NCBI RefSeq assembly: GCF_958295425.1
Contig: NC_081141.1
Location: 19,065,180-19,129,179 of the forward strand
Source: Solea solea
Lineage: Eukaryota; Chordata; Actinopteri; Pleuronectiformes; Soleidae
Direction of reading: 5' to 3'
DNA length: 64,000 bases
Of the stretch, positions 61,803-64,000 are shown piece by piece. The number at the start of each line of letters is the position of its first letter. Within the stretch, counting starts at the first letter, position 1. Both the position numbers and the translations under genes were made by a program. The notes under the pieces are model-generated. The model ran no database searches. It worked only from the letters and a program-made list of their open reading frames with translations, and was not told the DNA's origin.

Positions 61803-63480
61803 CTGTTGAGAATGTGAACATGAATTATTATGAAGACATGATTAATATGACATGATGTGAGAGCACATCAATGACGACAGCATGTGTCCACAATTGGTCT
61901 GATAATTAAAGTCACAGAATCACATATGTAGAAAGCAAAGCAATATACATGTATGTATATTTCAGCCATGGTTCAATAATGTGACGAACATGGCACAAAC
62001 AAATACTAACTGGTAACTGGTTACACTATTATGGATTAATTACCATATTCTGATGACCCATATTTTTTAAATAAAACCAGTAAAAAAAAAAAGCCCTACA
62101 TGTTAACTAAACTGTATTTAAAAACACGTACTTTAAATTTGATGCACAACAGTTGCGAAATATAATGCTAGATTTACATTTGATGGTATATCAGACATTC
62201 CAATGCAAATATCATAAAAATGTCCTCGTGAGCCCGAGTTGATGCAAAGGTTTCCATGCTAATTTGCACAGCTTAATAACATTATATCCTGAATACGGTG
62301 TGTCCTGGCAGGGCAGGGGAAATCCTTCACCATCCTAATCTTCTGTTGTGTAACAATCCCCCCCCCCACACAATCATACCATTCTGTTTCCAACTACTCT
62401 GACCACACACAATCAGTCAAGTCCACCCCTGCTGTTCTCTCAAGAAGCTGCCTATTGTTTGCCTCTGTGTGTATGTGCGTGTCCATCAAGGGTGTAGAGG
62501 AGGAGAGAAGGGGGTCTGGCATCCCGTCCTTAATCCTGTCTGATGAGACTCAAACATAACCGGCTTTTATCCCCTGCTGAGAGACCATGCTTGTTTCTGT
62601 CTGTCTGTCTGTGTGTGTCTCTTACTCACTCCATTTATCTCGTTTCATGCGACTTTCGTTGACATTATTTGTGGCTTCCTTTCTAGAACCTCTCTCCTTG
62701 TCTGTCGTTCCTAGTTTTGGCGCCGTCTCTGGGCAAGTCAGTCTGAGAGGACTTATTTATAGCCTGTGAGTCAGTGTGGCCTCTGTGTGTTTATACATAG
62801 CTGTTTACTTCTTATCATCGTATACATCTAAAGCCTAACATGCACAGAAATATGGCCACAAAGTAAACGGCTCTTGAATGTCATGGTCCTCAACGTATTG
62901 AGACATTTCCCGTTACTGTATGCTTTTGTATTTGTGTATTTCTAAGACACACACCTGTGTGAATGTGTGTGTATGTCATAAGTACACACTGACAGGTGTT
63001 GTCCTATATTTAAACAAACAATAACAGTCAAGTGTTCAATTTTAATACCACTGTTATTCATGTTTCACTATTAGATCGTTATTGTACAACAGAATTACCT
63101 GTGATGCAATTTTGTATTATTCTGTACACCACTTCAATTCTCTCAAGTAAACACTGCGATATGAACATGATTCAATTACAAAATAATAATAACAATCAGC
63201 TTCATGTGTTCATTTCGACTGTGTAAGCTGCAGTAGATAGGATCGCTGGAAAAATAGTTCATCCTCAGGACATTTAAATCCTAACAGAAGCACAGGATGA
63301 TTAGACACAATCTCTTCATGCACGCTGATTTGGACACATGTTTAATAGTGTCCACTGTCCAACTCTCTTAAGACTGTTTCCTTTTTGGGTCTTCTTTGTC
63401 CATGCAGACTATTGTCCTGTGCTCGGTGAAGTCTACCATCACTCTCTGCCCCGTAATGATCAAAGCTTAAAGTACCTTAA

Positions 63481-63650
63481 AGGGATACTTGAGTAAAAGT
63501 GCAAGTATCTTACCAGAAAATGAGTTTGGTAGACGTTAAAGTCACTTTTTAGAATACTACTGAAGTAAAAGTCTTAATGTATATGACATTTACTGTACTT
63601 AAGTATTAAAAGTCATCTTCTGATATAAAATGTACTTAAGTTTTAGACAA
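63481..63650 (+). repeat. Dispersed repeat (hAT-like, ACTTAAGTA-rich), copy 2
   Basis: Shorter copy of the element at 36125-36480, in the opposite orientation, in an egflam intron. It ends just before a SINE. Confidence 0.7.
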
Positions 63651-63661
63651 AGTGAGGAGTT

Positions 63662-63775
63662 AGGATTGCGTCAGTGGTAGGGCAAGTTGTCTTTCAACTG
63701 GAAGGTTGTGGGTTCAATTCCTAGTCGATATGTGTCCCTGAACAAGACACTTAACCCCCATTACCAACTCTCCTT
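63662..63775 (+). mobile_element. tRNA-derived SINE, 3'-truncated
   Basis: Second member of the same family, with a degraded A box (CGTCAGTGGTAGGGCA) and B box GGTTCAATTCC, then the body CTGAACAAGACACTTAACCC. It stops before the 3' body seen in the 43.1 kb copy. Confidence 0.75.
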
Positions 63776-64000
63776 CTTCTGATTTTATGTACAGATCTGT
63801 GAAACTTGTATTTCAGTTACATTACAACACTGCTTATATTGTGCTGAAAGGTTATAATGAAACGTTATCTGTTGGAGGAAACTTAAAAAAAGTTTTTGAA
63901 AACGGTATCATTGCTTTACTCTGCGGGGCGAATGGGAACTCCAATGGTGAAGAGGTATTTACACAGTGTGGTTAGACTTCAATGATGGAGAATCTTAGGA

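Larger units (their letters stand above)
61803..64000. other. egflam intron, runs off the window
   Basis: Lies upstream of the first visible egflam exon (acceptor TCAACAG at 61803-61809). It holds a hAT-like repeat fragment and a SINE near its right end. No FN3-coding exon was recognised. Confidence 0.65.

Overview
This window is nuclear DNA from a vertebrate, almost certainly a percomorph-type teleost fish. The genes are split into short exons with GT-AG introns and consistent reading phases, the encoded proteins are vertebrate families, and the non-coding DNA carries typical fish repeats: many (CA)n tracts, tRNA-derived SINEs, LINE 3' tails, a hAT-like MITE and TTAGGG-like dispersed repeats. 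There are no bacterial, phage or CRISPR features.

Four protein-coding genes were found, all on the minus strand, so the transcription order runs from high to low coordinates. (1) egflam (pikachurin) has 17 exons at 52342-61802; its 5' part with signal peptide and FN3 domains lies beyond the right edge. (2) A small five-exon gene at 45531-47237 encodes a 200-residue secreted Reeler-domain protein with a GPI-anchor-like tail. (3) opn4x, a melanopsin of the non-mammalian x type, has nine coding exons at 34999-40432 and gives a complete 558-residue opsin. (4) pdlim5 has its first two coding exons here (25425-25520 and 13894-14045), which encode the N-terminal PDZ domain; the rest lies beyond the left edge.

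Layout: 1-13893 is a pdlim5 intron with dispersed repeats; 14046-25424 is the first coding intron of pdlim5; 25521-26620 holds the pdlim5 5' leader and a possible promoter with a long purine-rich stretch; 26620-34880 is intergenic DNA with a 27-bp minisatellite and a (TAAA)n array; 34999-40432 is opn4x; 40433-45140 is intergenic with a SINE; 45531-47237 is the Reeler gene; 47238-52341 is a transposon graveyard plus the probable egflam 3' UTR; 52342-61802 is egflam; 61803-64000 is an egflam intron.

The genes do not form an operon. Two of the four are retina genes: opn4x is a light sensor, and pikachurin is a synaptic-cleft matrix protein of photoreceptor ribbon synapses. The neighbouring pdlim5 supports the assignment to opn4x, because the other vertebrate melanopsin, opn4m, sits next to the pdlim5 paralogue ldb3. 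No new multi-gene system was seen. The most open biological question is the unnamed Reeler/GPI protein between the two retina genes. Exon borders were set by hand from splice sites and phase; no alignment was run.
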